Positions 1-8,279 of a stretch of DNA of 64,000 nt are shown piece by piece. The notes under the pieces are model-generated. The model did no database searches and was not told where the DNA came from. It saw only the letters and a list, made by a program, of their open reading frames with translations. The stretch comes from Candidatus Melainabacteria bacterium (lineage in GTDB: Bacteria > Cyanobacteriota > Vampirovibrionia > Gastranaerophilales > Gastranaerophilaceae), in the NCBI GenBank assembly GCA_003258795.1, contig QHMH01000005.1, forward strand, positions 127,457 to 191,456, written 5' to 3'. The position numbers and the translations under genes are program-made. The number at the start of each line of letters is the position of its first letter. Position 1 is the stretch's first letter.

Positions 1-916
1 ATTCAGCCTTTGCAAGCTCACCATATTTTTTATTAAACTCATCAACAATTTTTTGCATAAGCTCTCTCAACTCATTTTCTTTTTTCAATGATGAACTTCT
101 AATAGAGTATGCAGCTTTTGCATTTGTATTTATTACATTAGTCATTGCATTATCAATGAAGAAATCAAAATAGTTGTCAGAAACGATGTTGTCTTCAACT
201 ATCTTTGCGGCATTATTTTGGATATTACCAGCTATAATTGTACCCAAATTTATTGAAGTAACTGTACCTGTTTCATCCTTATAAAATACTCCCTGTGGAA
301 GGTTATTTATCAATTCAGCAATAAGTTTTGCTGCATTTAATCTATGTTCCTCGTGAATATCAATTCCAGAATGACCACCATAAGGAGTTTTTACACTCAA
401 TGTTGCAAGTGTATAACCTGCTCCAGCATTTTCTAAACGTCCAAGCTTATCACCGTCTAAAACCAAAACGTGTTTTGCGCTAATTTCATCAAGCTTTGCA
501 TTTTTAATTCCAGACATACCAGATTCTTCATCACGTGTATAAATAATTTCTAATCCGCCATGTTTTAAATCTTTTGAATTTGCAACCTCATTAGCAAGGT
601 ACAAAGATAAAGTAACTCCAGCTTTGTCATCAGCTCCTAAAGTCCTTTTTCCATCTGTTTTATAGCAATCACCGTCAACTACAACATTTATTGGTGATGA
701 ATCACCAACAACATCCATGTGAGATGAAAACATCAATGGTTTTTTAGTTACATCTGTTGCTGGAACTTCAATTCTAACGTTCTTATAATCGTCATATCTT
801 GCGCTGATTCCATGTTCCTTGCAATATTCAAGAATAAATTTTGAAACATTGTCTTCTTTCAAAGATGGTGACGGAATTTTTACAAGATTTAAAAATAAAT
901 CACATACTTTACTCAT
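1..916 (-). CDS. M20 family peptidase, peptidase T-like (3' end outside the window)
   Basis: The frame is open from an ATG at 916 to the left edge, so only the first ~305 residues are visible and there is no stop. Zinc-binding landmarks of M20/M42-type di-zinc peptidases are present in order: SHMD (H66, D68), GADDKAG (D96/D97), the RDEESG glutamate pair (E130/E131) and LDGD (about D154). A dimerisation-type insert follows (YGGHSGIDIHEEHR). Family members such as PepT release the N-terminal residue of tripeptides in the cytoplasm. There is no signal peptide. An SD-like GGAG lies about 8 nt upstream of the ATG (AAGGAGAAAT on the coding strand). The C-terminal metal-ligand histidine should lie beyond the window. 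A related M20 di/tripeptidase cannot be excluded. Confidence 0.85.
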   Translation of the reverse strand, partial: MSKVCDLFLNLVKIPSPSLKEDNVSKFILEYCKEHGISARYDDYKNVRIEVPATDVTKKPLMFSSHMDVVGDSSPINVVVDGDCYKTDGKRTLGADDKAGVTLSLYLANEVANSKDLKHGGLEIIYTRDEESGMSGIKNAKLDEISAKHVLVLDGDKLGRLENAGAGYTLATLSVKTPYGGHSGIDIHEEHRLNAAKLIAELINNLPQGVFYKDETGTVTSINLGTIIAGNIQNNAAKIVEDNIVSDNYFDFFIDNAMTNVINTNAKAAYSIRSSSLKKENELRELMQKIVDEFNKKYGELAKAE

Positions 917-950
917 TTTTATTTCTCCTTAACTGTTTTTATAATAATAC

Positions 951-2750
951 TTATTTTTTTTTAATACATTTTTTTTTGTTTTTTTTGCTCTTTTGGTTTT
1001 TAATTGTAGATATTTGCGGATTAAATACACATGTATTCAACGTAGAAATATATTCATCTTCAAGATGTGCATAATCAAAAATTATAATTCCATCAATATG
1101 AGCTTTTCTCGCTTCGTGTATCTGTCTTAACAAATCTTCCTGTGTACCATGCATGAATGTAGTAAATAATCCTGCATAAATTTTTGTTGATGGTGAAGTG
1201 TTGTTTAAAATATCCTTAATCATAATTGCAGTAGTTTTCGGATCACAAGTTAAAAATAGCGGAGTAACACCGTCTAAGGTGTTAGACAATGACCATGTTG
1301 CCCAATCCTGTTGTTTTGTTTCCATAGCTTTTCTTCTGTCAGGGAAAATAACAGTAGTCAAATGAACACCTCTTTTTTGCGTTATTTCGTTAATTCTCAA
1401 TATAAAAGCAGAAATTTTATCCTGTCTATATTTATCCCACATTAACCATAAATCATCTCCGTAGTTTATTTCAATCGGATCTTTTCCATATTTTGTCATA
1501 AACTCTTCTCTTGCGTAGGTTGTGTAACCCCAATTTGAATTTGCATATCCAGAAAATTTGGAGCTTAAAGATTGTGGGTATCTAACATAATCAAGATTTA
1601 TTCCATCAGGTGCATAACACTCTATAATTTCCGTTATAAGTGTTTCTAAAAACATTTGAACCTGTGGATTTGCTGGGTCAAGAAAATAGCCATTATGTTC
1701 AGAACCAGAGTACACAAGTTCTTTTGAATCATAGTTTGCCTTGTTGTAATTTGCCCATTCCGGCTTTACTGTAAGTATATTTTTCGGGTAACTTTTTGGA
1801 TTTTTATTTCCGATGTAGAAAGATTCAAACCATATATTTACTTTCATATCTCTTTTGTGAGCTTCTTTTATAAATGAATCTAAAACATCAAATGAAAAAG
1901 CAGGGTTTTGTTCGTAAAATCCATATTCGAACATTGTTTTGCTTGGAAAAATCGTCATTCCATGAAAATAAGTTTCAAGAAATACTTCGTTTATACCTGC
2001 ATTTTTAATCTTATCTAAAGTATTTGCAACCTCTTCATTTGATTTTTCTGTCGGCCTAATCCAAACCCCTTTTAATTCTTTTTTGTCAAAAGGTATTGCA
2101 TATCTTAAAGCAAGATTTGCCGATTCAATTGCGAGTTCTGAATATTTTTCACTATATTTTGGAAATCTTTGTGCACGTTTTATATAAGATAATGCTTTGT
2201 TTATATGAAAACAAGGGATTTCTTTGTTGTAATCCCTATTTCTCAATTTGTAGTAATTTACAATATTTTCAGCTTCTTTAACTTTTTCTTTTGCTTCATA
2301 CAAATAGCTTTCAGAAGTTAAATATACAGTCAGTGTCTTGTTTTCTCTATCAACATAAACTTTTGAACCAACAGTTATATTTTTGTTAATCCAACTTTTA
2401 GCCTTTCCGTGACCGCTTATTACAAGTCCACTCAATGGAATTAGCGAATCTGCACCACTTAAAGAAACAACTGTATCTCCGTCAACAATTGCTTCAGCAC
2501 CAAATTCATTTGTATTTGTTCGCAAACCAAATTCTGGAGTATAAATTATAAGTTGGTTTGCACCTCTTAATCCTGGAAAAGCCCCGCCTCGTATGTTTGA
2601 TGCTGGTGTTGGGTCAATTGCACTAATTTGGTAGGTGGATTCTCTAAATATAACCTCATGTTTTTTTAAATTACAATCAGCTGCCAAAACGCTTTCACCT
2701 GTTATGATTAACAACAAAACTAAAAATATTGATTTTATATATTTAAACAA
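951..2750 (-). CDS. Exported GHL10/YngK-type family 10-like glycosyl hydrolase
   Basis: The 599-aa product starts with a signal peptide (about residues 1-23, ending SVLA before ADCN). A ~200-residue N-terminal region of unknown fold follows, then a GHL10 (PF02638-type) TIM-barrel domain from about residue 228 (LKGVWIRP...) to the 570s. The family hallmark GINLDYVRYPQ is present, as are the VNIWFE and TPLFLT strands. Family members are thought to act on polysaccharides or peptidoglycan-associated glycans; the substrate here is unknown. The start codon is TTG, chosen because it has a GGAG Shine-Dalgarno 8 nt upstream and leads straight into the signal peptide. The C-terminus is a lysine-rich tail. 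It is the last gene of a three-gene operon with the exported TPR protein and a small exported protein. Confidence 0.85.
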   Translation of the reverse strand: MFKYIKSIFLVLLLIITGESVLAADCNLKKHEVIFRESTYQISAIDPTPASNIRGGAFPGLRGANQLIIYTPEFGLRTNTNEFGAEAIVDGDTVVSLSGADSLIPLSGLVISGHGKAKSWINKNITVGSKVYVDRENKTLTVYLTSESYLYEAKEKVKEAENIVNYYKLRNRDYNKEIPCFHINKALSYIKRAQRFPKYSEKYSELAIESANLALRYAIPFDKKELKGVWIRPTEKSNEEVANTLDKIKNAGINEVFLETYFHGMTIFPSKTMFEYGFYEQNPAFSFDVLDSFIKEAHKRDMKVNIWFESFYIGNKNPKSYPKNILTVKPEWANYNKANYDSKELVYSGSEHNGYFLDPANPQVQMFLETLITEIIECYAPDGINLDYVRYPQSLSSKFSGYANSNWGYTTYAREEFMTKYGKDPIEINYGDDLWLMWDKYRQDKISAFILRINEITQKRGVHLTTVIFPDRRKAMETKQQDWATWSLSNTLDGVTPLFLTCDPKTTAIMIKDILNNTSPSTKIYAGLFTTFMHGTQEDLLRQIHEARKAHIDGIIIFDYAHLEDEYISTLNTCVFNPQISTIKNQKSKKNKKKCIKKK

Positions 2751-2762
2751 AACAAACTCTCC

Positions 2763-3515
2763 CTACTTCATAAATAAATAATACATCGGTCTTGAATGAT
2801 CTAAATCTTCCAACGATTTATACATTTGAGCATCCTTAACTGCCCTATCTGGCTTTGCTTTTGTAGGCAAAGCCTTTTCTGGTTTTTTTTCAACTATCAA
2901 ATTTTTTACCTTAACTTCAGGCTTTAATGGTTCAACTTTTACCCCATAATTTAAGTTATACACAGCATTAGCAACTTTTTGATGTTGCTTTGCTTTTTGG
3001 GGTTCAGCAAGTTTAACATAAGTTTTTGCAAGCTTGTCATTTAAGTCTATGTTCTTACTATATCCATACCTATATGCTCTTGAATAATAATTCTGTGCAA
3101 GATTTAATTGCTTTCTGCGGTAGTAGTAGTCCCCATATCTATAATTCAACATTGGATTTTTATTGTCAATATTATAAGCGTAATTGAAATGCATACGGGC
3201 ATATCTATCTTCACCCATTAAATCATATACTCTACCCAATCCAATGTGTGCTTTTATATTAGAATTGTCAGATTTTACAACAATGTAGTAATATCTTAAT
3301 GCATCTTTCAAATATTTTTGTTTTAATGCAGAATCCTTTGTAATTTCCCAAGCTTTAATACATGAATCAGCTTTTCTTAAAAAAGCGTATTCATCAGATT
3401 TTGAAAGTGTATAAAGGTGCCTGTTGTACTCTATGGTTGAATTTACATCTATTGACCAGACTGTATTTTGTGCAAGACAAAAGATAAAACAAAGTAAAAA
3501 TAATCTTTTCAACAT
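2763..3515 (-). CDS. Exported TPR-repeat protein
   Basis: About 250 aa. The ATG at 3515 is preferred over an upstream GTG at 3548 because a signal peptide (MLKRLFLLCFIFCLAQNTVWS) follows at once and the ATG lies 15 nt after the preceding stop. The mature part has at least three tetratricopeptide-like units (AHIGLGRVYDLMGEDRYARMHF, LNYRYGDYYYRRKQLNLAQNYY, and the following LAKTYVKLAEPQKAKQH), which suggests a periplasmic scaffold role. The C-terminal ~70 residues are Lys/Pro-rich and probably unstructured. It lies between a small exported protein and the GHL10 hydrolase in one operon, so it may organise envelope glycan processing; that is inference. No specific family was recognised. Confidence 0.8.
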   Translation of the reverse strand: MLKRLFLLCFIFCLAQNTVWSIDVNSTIEYNRHLYTLSKSDEYAFLRKADSCIKAWEITKDSALKQKYLKDALRYYYIVVKSDNSNIKAHIGLGRVYDLMGEDRYARMHFNYAYNIDNKNPMLNYRYGDYYYRRKQLNLAQNYYSRAYRYGYSKNIDLNDKLAKTYVKLAEPQKAKQHQKVANAVYNLNYGVKVEPLKPEVKVKNLIVEKKPEKALPTKAKPDRAVKDAQMYKSLEDLDHSRPMYYLFMK

Positions 3516-3529
3516 GGCAACTTTTTCAA

Positions 3530-3844
3530 CTACAATTGTTGATCCCACTTATTTGTGTATTTAATATCATGTGTTCCGAAATTACCACTATCCAAAGCAG
3601 GGTCAAGATACATAAAAATGTTTCTTACAGCTTGTTGAAAAGGTGTGTAATCATTTCCTTCAATATTGTATTTTTCCCCGTTAATTTGAGCGTGTTGAAG
3701 TTTAACAAGTCTTGCTGTTTCCTTTGAATAACCGTGATTTATAAGATAAACTTCAGATATAGCCTCATCTGTTGATATAACAGCACCTGCTTGAAGTTGT
3801 ATCAAAAATAAAAATGCGGTTAAACTTAAAATAATTTTTTTCAT
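3530..3844 (-). CDS. Small exported protein of unknown function
   Basis: 104 aa from the ATG at 3844, which has a GAGG Shine-Dalgarno 5 nt upstream; a GTG two codons earlier (3850) is less likely. Residues 1-21 form a signal peptide (MKKIILSLTAFLFLIQLQAGA). The mature part (~83 aa) has no cysteine and no family I recognise; it contains an ISEVYLINHGYSKETARLVKLQHAQING helix-rich stretch. It is the first gene of the operon with the TPR protein and the GHL10 hydrolase, so it probably acts in the same envelope process. Confidence 0.75.
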   Translation of the reverse strand: MKKIILSLTAFLFLIQLQAGAVISTDEAISEVYLINHGYSKETARLVKLQHAQINGEKYNIEGNDYTPFQQAVRNIFMYLDPALDSGNFGTHDIKYTNKWDQQL

Positions 3845-3910
3845 GAACACCTCTTTTTTATTATATATTAGCTTATTCTTGCGAATATATCAAGTAAAAA
3901 ATAGGAAAAA

Positions 3911-4963
3911 TTAAATATAATTTTCTATAACTTCTGAAAGTTTTTCAAGCAATTGAGCTTCTGGAACTCGTGCAATAATTTCACCTTTTCTGAAAATATA
4001 TCCTTCTCCAATTGCACCAGCTATACCAAAATCAGCACTTTTAGCTTCTCCAGGTCCATTTACAGGACATCCCATTGTTGCAATTGTTATAGGTTTATCA
4101 AGATTTTTAAAACGATTTTCCACTTTTTTTGCAAGCCCGATTAAATCTATCTGACATCTACCACAAGTTGGACAAGATATAAAATTTACGCCCCTTTGTC
4201 TTAAGCCCAAAGATTTTAAAATGTCAAATCCTGCTCTAACCTCTTCCACTGGATTTTCTGTCAAAGAAACACGAATAGTATCTCCAATTCCTTCAGAAAG
4301 CAAAGTTCCGAGTCCGACAGATGATTTTACAAGTCCAGATCTTAATGTTCCAGCCTCTGTAACTCCCAAATGTAGTGGGTAATCAACCTTTTCTGACATC
4401 AATCTATAAGCTTCAATTGTTGTTAAAACGTCAGAAGATTTTAAAGAAATCTTTATTAAATCAAAATCTAAATCTTCTAAAATTTTGACATGCCCCATTG
4501 CGCTTTTAACCATTTTTTCTGGAAGCGAAATGTTTTCATTCTGTACATCTTTTGCAAGTGAACCTGCATTTATTCCAATTCTAATTGGGATATTTTGTTG
4601 CTTTGCAAGACTTACAACACTTTTTACATTTTCAACTTTTGTAATGTTGCCAGGGTTTAATCTCAAAGCTGAAATTCCATTATTTATACATTCAATTGCT
4701 AATTTGTGGTTAAAATGAATATCTGCAATCAATGGAACTGGCGAAATTTTTACCAAAGTCTTTATTGCTTGCGCCGCATCATGGTTTAAAACAGCAAGCC
4801 TTACAAGTTCACATCCTTCATCAACAAGTTGTTTTATTTGGTTTGATGTAGCTTCAATATTTCTTGTATCAGTATTGCACATTGATTGCACTGATATCGG
4901 CGCATCTCCACCGATTTTGACATCACCTATTTGTATTTGTTTTGTTTTTCTTCTTTTTATCAT
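3911..4963 (-). CDS. ispG: 4-hydroxy-3-methylbut-2-enyl diphosphate synthase
   Basis: 350 aa, full length for the short bacterial IspG form. It converts 2-C-methyl-D-erythritol 2,4-cyclodiphosphate to HMBPP in the MEP isoprenoid pathway using a [4Fe-4S] cluster. The cluster ligands are visible: C264 and C267 in SCPTCGRC, C299 in MGCPVNGPGEA, and E306 beyond it. The N-terminal TIM barrel holds SVQSMCNTDTR and PLIADIHFN. The start is supported by a TATAAT box (4970-4975, with an extended TGC before it) just 6 nt upstream of the ATG and by the absence of any Shine-Dalgarno, which suggests a leaderless mRNA. It is divergent from the phosphoesterase gene at 4999. Confidence 0.97.
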   Translation of the reverse strand: MIKRRKTKQIQIGDVKIGGDAPISVQSMCNTDTRNIEATSNQIKQLVDEGCELVRLAVLNHDAAQAIKTLVKISPVPLIADIHFNHKLAIECINNGISALRLNPGNITKVENVKSVVSLAKQQNIPIRIGINAGSLAKDVQNENISLPEKMVKSAMGHVKILEDLDFDLIKISLKSSDVLTTIEAYRLMSEKVDYPLHLGVTEAGTLRSGLVKSSVGLGTLLSEGIGDTIRVSLTENPVEEVRAGFDILKSLGLRQRGVNFISCPTCGRCQIDLIGLAKKVENRFKNLDKPITIATMGCPVNGPGEAKSADFGIAGAIGEGYIFRKGEIIARVPEAQLLEKLSEVIENYI

Positions 4964-4977
4964 AAAATTATTATAGC
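4964..4977 (-). promoter_or_regulatory. Extended -10 promoter of ispG, leaderless type
   Basis: On the minus strand TGCTATAAT is followed by six bases (AATTTT) and then the ispG ATG. Usual -10 to start-site spacing puts the transcription start at or within a base or two of the ATG. No convincing -35 element is present, as often seen with TGn-extended -10 promoters. The same TATAATAATTTTATG arrangement recurs before the DUF3326 gene at 35101. Confidence 0.6.
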
Positions 4978-4998
4978 ACTTAATTTGGAGAAATGATT

Positions 4999-5733
4999 AT
5001 GAAAATTGCAATAATTTCTGACATACATGCAAATATGCAAGCACTTGAAACAGTTTTAGCAGATATAAAGAGTGAAAATTGCGATAAAATCTTGTGTTTA
5101 GGTGATTATGTTATGGCAGGACCCCAGCCAAAGGAAACATTAAAATACGTTATGGAAATCTCAAAAGACTGGGAAATGATTAAAGGAAATACCGATGTCA
5201 TGGTATCTAACGTCGATTTATATGCAGATAAAGTTAAAAGTGTTTTTCCTATCATGGGCGAAGCTCTTGTTAATGATGCAAAAGAACTCAACGATGAAAT
5301 GATTACTTTTTTAAAGAATCTTCCAGAACAAAAAGAATTGAATATTGAAGGTGTTAAATTGCTTTTAGTTCATGGTTCTCCACGAAAAATCGATGAAAAT
5401 ATCTTTCCAGAGCTTCCAATAGAAGATGTTGAAGAGATGATAAAAGGGGTTGATGCTGACGTTATATTCTGTGGGCATACCCATATTCCATGCGGTTATC
5501 AAACAAATACAAAGAAAACAGTTGTTAATGTAGGCAGCGTTGGCAGACCATTTACTGCACAACCTCAAGCATGCTATGTTGTCGCTACTCTAAAATCAGG
5601 CGAAATTGAACTTAAACATAAATTTTTAGATTATAACAACAAATTGGCATCTCAAATTCTTGCAAAAAGAAACTTTGATGGCGCTGAAAAATTGGCAAAT
5701 ATTCTTATTAACCCAGAAGTTAGACATATGTAA
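4999..5733 (+). CDS. YfcE/MJ0936-type metallophosphoesterase
   Basis: 244 aa from the ATG at 4999, which has GGAG 8 nt upstream; the ATG two codons earlier is only 2 nt from that SD. All metal-binding motifs of the calcineurin-like phosphoesterase fold are present in order: DxH (D8, H10), GDxV (D36), GNTD (N64/D66), a VHGS histidine and CGHTH. Family members are Mn-dependent cytoplasmic phosphodiesterases; the substrate cannot be read from sequence. It is transcribed divergently from ispG and ends at a strong bidirectional terminator. Confidence 0.88.
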   Translation: MKIAIISDIHANMQALETVLADIKSENCDKILCLGDYVMAGPQPKETLKYVMEISKDWEMIKGNTDVMVSNVDLYADKVKSVFPIMGEALVNDAKELNDEMITFLKNLPEQKELNIEGVKLLLVHGSPRKIDENIFPELPIEDVEEMIKGVDADVIFCGHTHIPCGYQTNTKKTVVNVGSVGRPFTAQPQACYVVATLKSGEIELKHKFLDYNNKLASQILAKRNFDGAEKLANILINPEVRHM

Positions 5734-5763
5734 ATTATAACTATTTTATTTATTTTTACATAA

Positions 5764-5792
5764 AAAAAAACCGCCATTTGGCGGTCTTTTAA
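5764..5792. terminator. Bidirectional intrinsic terminator
   Basis: The hairpin CCGCCATTTGGCGG (5771-5784) is flanked by A-rich sequence on the left and TCTTTT on the right. It therefore serves both the phosphoesterase gene on the plus strand and the convergent coiled-coil gene on the minus strand. Confidence 0.9.
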
Positions 5793-5806
5793 ATTTTGAT
5801 TTTGCT

Positions 5807-6433
5807 CTATGTGTATTTTGGAGCTGTACTTTCTGCCCATTTCGTTGCAGAATCTTGTGCAGATTGTTGCTCTGCTTCCAAACTTTTTGCCAAGGTTTCA
5901 AGAGTGTTCAATCTCAATTCAAGTCTTGTTTCCTCTTTTTTCAACTGTTTCAACTCTACTTGTTGTTGAGTTGTTTGGTCTCTATTAACCTGTTGTTTTA
6001 TTGCATTGATTTGTTGCAAGTTGTTTTGATATTGATTGTAAGCTGAAGTTTGAACTTGTTGGCTTTCTGTTTTTGCTTGTTCATACTGAGCTTCTGCAAT
6101 CTCTACCGCTTTTTGTGCATCTTCAATTGTTTGTTGATCAGCTCCAGAATTTTTAGCATTTTGAAGAGCCTTTCTTGCATCAGAAAGTGTTGAACTTGCT
6201 GTCGATACATAATTTTGTGCGTTTTGCAAAGAAGCATTATAACATTCAGACATCATCATCGTCTGATTTGAACAAATCGTATCAAACGAATCTTTGCTTT
6301 CTTGAATTGCTGCTTCCATATCCGAAATTTCTTCCGTTGTCTGATTTTTTTGCAAAGTCAACAACGCCATTTCAGTATTGACATCATTCAATTTAGTTGT
6401 ATTGGTTTGCCATATAAGAAACCCGATTGACAT
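5807..6433 (-). CDS. Coiled-coil protein of unknown function under a sigma-28-like promoter
   Basis: 208 aa, ATG with an AGGAG Shine-Dalgarno. It has no signal peptide: the N-terminus MSIGFLIWQTN is short and hydrophobic and is followed by continuous predicted helix/coiled coil to residue ~195. The helix is very rich in Gln, Ala and Glu, with QQ-rich segments around residues 115-165. Two cysteines (in TICSNQTMMMSECYN) lie near the centre. The first ~40 residues resemble in style, though not clearly in sequence, those of the other sigma-28-linked proteins here. The promoter at 6465-6492 matches TAAA-N16-GCCGTAGA. Family and function are unknown; a structural or exported rod protein is one possibility. 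Confidence 0.85.
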   Translation of the reverse strand: MSIGFLIWQTNTTKLNDVNTEMALLTLQKNQTTEEISDMEAAIQESKDSFDTICSNQTMMMSECYNASLQNAQNYVSTASSTLSDARKALQNAKNSGADQQTIEDAQKAVEIAEAQYEQAKTESQQVQTSAYNQYQNNLQQINAIKQQVNRDQTTQQQVELKQLKKEETRLELRLNTLETLAKSLEAEQQSAQDSATKWAESTAPKYT

Positions 6434-6464
6434 AAATGCTCCTTTTTAATTAGCTGTAACCATG

Positions 6465-6492
6465 TCTACGGCAGGTTTTACGGTTTTCTTTA
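6465..6492 (-). promoter_or_regulatory. Sigma-28 (FliA/SigD)-like promoter
   Basis: On the minus strand TAAAG starts at 6492 and GCCGTAGA at 6472, with a 16-base spacer. The FliA/SigD consensus is TAAA-N15/16-GCCGATAA; the -10 matches at 6 of 8 positions. The predicted start lies about 25 bases before the 5807-6433 gene. An inverted repeat, GTTTTGTAA...TTACAAAAC (6505-6529), lies just upstream; it could be a weak pilT terminator or a binding site. Confidence 0.65.
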
Positions 6493-6538
6493 ATTTTTTG
6501 GAAAGTTTTGTAAAGTTATGTTACAAAACAGTTTTTTA

Positions 6539-7612
6539 TTAAACACCCATGAGTCGCTTCAAGTCTTCTGGATGAGATGATTTTGCAAGAGCATCATCGA
6601 ATGTAATCAACTTTCTTTTGTAAAGAGATGCCAAATTCATTTCCAAAGTTTGCATACCAATATTTTGATTCATTTGAATTGTAGAATAAATCTGAGCAGC
6701 TTTAGATTCTCTAATCAAGTTTGCTACTGCAGAATTAACTAACATAATTTCTTGCGCCATGATTCTGCCTTTTTTCTTTCCATTAGGTTGCAATCTTGGA
6801 AGAAGTGTTTGAGCAAATACTGCAACTAAGGATGAAGACAACTGTGTTCTAATTTGAGCTTGTTGTCCTTCTGGAAATACGTCAACAATACGGTCAATTG
6901 TTTGACTGGCAGAAGATGTGTGCAATGTTCCGAAAACAAGGTGACCAGTTTCTGCTGCAGTTAGAGCAAGACCAATTGTTTCAAAATCTCTCATCTCACC
7001 TACAAGAATAATATCTGGATCTTCTCTTAATGCAGATTTAAGTGCATTAGCAAATGACCTTGTATCTTGACCCAATTCTCTTTGGTGAACAACACTTCTT
7101 TTCGACGTGTGAATAAATTCGATAGGGTCTTCAATTGTCAAAATGTGTTCAGATCTTGTAGAGTTTATATAGTTAATCATAGCCGCAAGTGTGGTTGATT
7201 TACCACTACCAGTTGGACCTGTTACCAATATCAAACCTCTTGGTTTTTCTGCAACTGTTTTACAAATTTCAGGTAGTCCCAACTCTTCCATTGTTGGTGC
7301 AGTCGAAACAATTCTACGGAATGCAGCTGCATAATTTCCTTTATCTTTATAGATATTTACCCTAAAACGACATAAATCCTGTAAACCGTAAGAAAAATCT
7401 AATTCCCAATCTTGTTCCAGTTTTCTTCTTGCTTCGTTTGACAACATTGGAAATAACAAAGTTTCCATATTATCAGGAGAAAATGGTGGATAATCTAAAC
7501 TTTTCAATTTACCATCAACCCTAATAACAGGTGGTAAACCTGCAGAAACGTGCAAGTCGCTGCCTTCCATTTCAACGACTAAACCTAATAATTCTTCGAT
7601 AGTTACAAGCAT
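6539..7612 (-). CDS. pilT: Type IV pilus retraction ATPase
   Basis: 357 aa, normal PilT length. This hexameric cytoplasmic ATPase depolymerises type IV pili and drives twitching. Visible are the N-terminal PAS-like domain, Walker A GPTGSGKST (132-140), Asp box (TIEDPIEF, ~159-166), Walker B IILVGEMRD (201-209), His box (GHLVFGTLHTSSA, ~223-235) and, near the C-terminus, VANLIRE, corresponding to the PilT-specific AIRNLIRE. No other pilus gene is adjacent. The downstream region carries only a weak hairpin. Confidence 0.96.
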   Translation of the reverse strand: MLVTIEELLGLVVEMEGSDLHVSAGLPPVIRVDGKLKSLDYPPFSPDNMETLLFPMLSNEARRKLEQDWELDFSYGLQDLCRFRVNIYKDKGNYAAAFRRIVSTAPTMEELGLPEICKTVAEKPRGLILVTGPTGSGKSTTLAAMINYINSTRSEHILTIEDPIEFIHTSKRSVVHQRELGQDTRSFANALKSALREDPDIILVGEMRDFETIGLALTAAETGHLVFGTLHTSSASQTIDRIVDVFPEGQQAQIRTQLSSSLVAVFAQTLLPRLQPNGKKKGRIMAQEIMLVNSAVANLIRESKAAQIYSTIQMNQNIGMQTLEMNLASLYKRKLITFDDALAKSSHPEDLKRLMGV

Positions 7613-7698
7613 TTTTACCTCTTAATTAAACAATGTACGAGTATTATAGTACAAATTTTCCTAAATTAAAACATATTAAGTCTGTAAAGAAATATTAA

Positions 7699-7712
7699 AT
7701 GGGCATGCCCAT
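7699..7712. promoter_or_regulatory. 14-bp perfect palindrome, possible operator
   Basis: ATGGGCATGCCCAT reads identically on both strands. It lies 27 bp upstream of a TATAAT box (7739-7744) that probably serves the gene at 7762, and it is GC-rich in an AT-rich gap between divergent genes (pilT and 7762). An operator for a dimeric regulator is plausible, but no second copy was noticed in the window. Confidence 0.35.
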
Positions 7713-7761
7713 AAATTTAAATTGGGACTTTTTTCTTTTATAATGGAGATGGAGAGTACAA

Positions 7762-8214
7762 TTGCAAATTTTAGATGAAAAAAACACGGAAAGCACAGAG
7801 TCATTCTCAACTCTCGCAACTCCGTCAATTATTGCTAATAGTCCAACCCCTGTTTCGCACAGAAGGGTTGCGGACAACTATATAGTTATTAAAAGATTGT
7901 ATAAAACTCAATCGGTTAAGTCTGGACTACTTAACAGTGAAAAAGAGCTTTTGAATAAATACAACCTAAAGCCTCTTGCTGAACTCTCAATTCAAGAGGA
8001 AAATAAAGAAATCATGAAATTAAAAATGGCATCATTTTCTGAAGATGAACAACTCGCTTCTGATGCCGATTTAATTATACAAATTAGAGCGAAAGAATTA
8101 AGATTTATCCTTTCAAGCCGTTATGCAACATATTTTTCAGAAATAAATGATGGGTATCGAGCTTTAGAAAGATATTTTGAAGAAATTACAAAATTTTACA
8201 GACTTCCATATTAG
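7762..8214 (+). CDS. Hypothetical cytoplasmic protein
   Basis: 150 aa from a TTG start with GGAG about 7 nt upstream and TATAAT at 7739-7744. There is no signal peptide or membrane segment. The N-terminal ~35 residues are Ser/Thr-rich and probably disordered (NTESTESFSTLATPS). The rest is predicted alpha-helical, ending in YRALERYFEEITKFYRLPY. No family was recognised. It is divergent from pilT and precedes the membrane protein at 8280 by 65 bp. Confidence 0.65.
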   Translation: MQILDEKNTESTESFSTLATPSIIANSPTPVSHRRVADNYIVIKRLYKTQSVKSGLLNSEKELLNKYNLKPLAELSIQEENKEIMKLKMASFSEDEQLASDADLIIQIRAKELRFILSSRYATYFSEINDGYRALERYFEEITKFYRLPY

Positions 8215-8279
8215 ATTAGGCAATTTTTTTTAATAGGTTGTTTTTATATAGTTAAGAAATACACTATTATGGAGAAGGT

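Noticed and set aside
6505..6529. Strong terminator after pilT
   Set aside because: A 9-bp AT-rich stem with a poor T tract on the pilT strand; listed only as a possible weak terminator or binding site.
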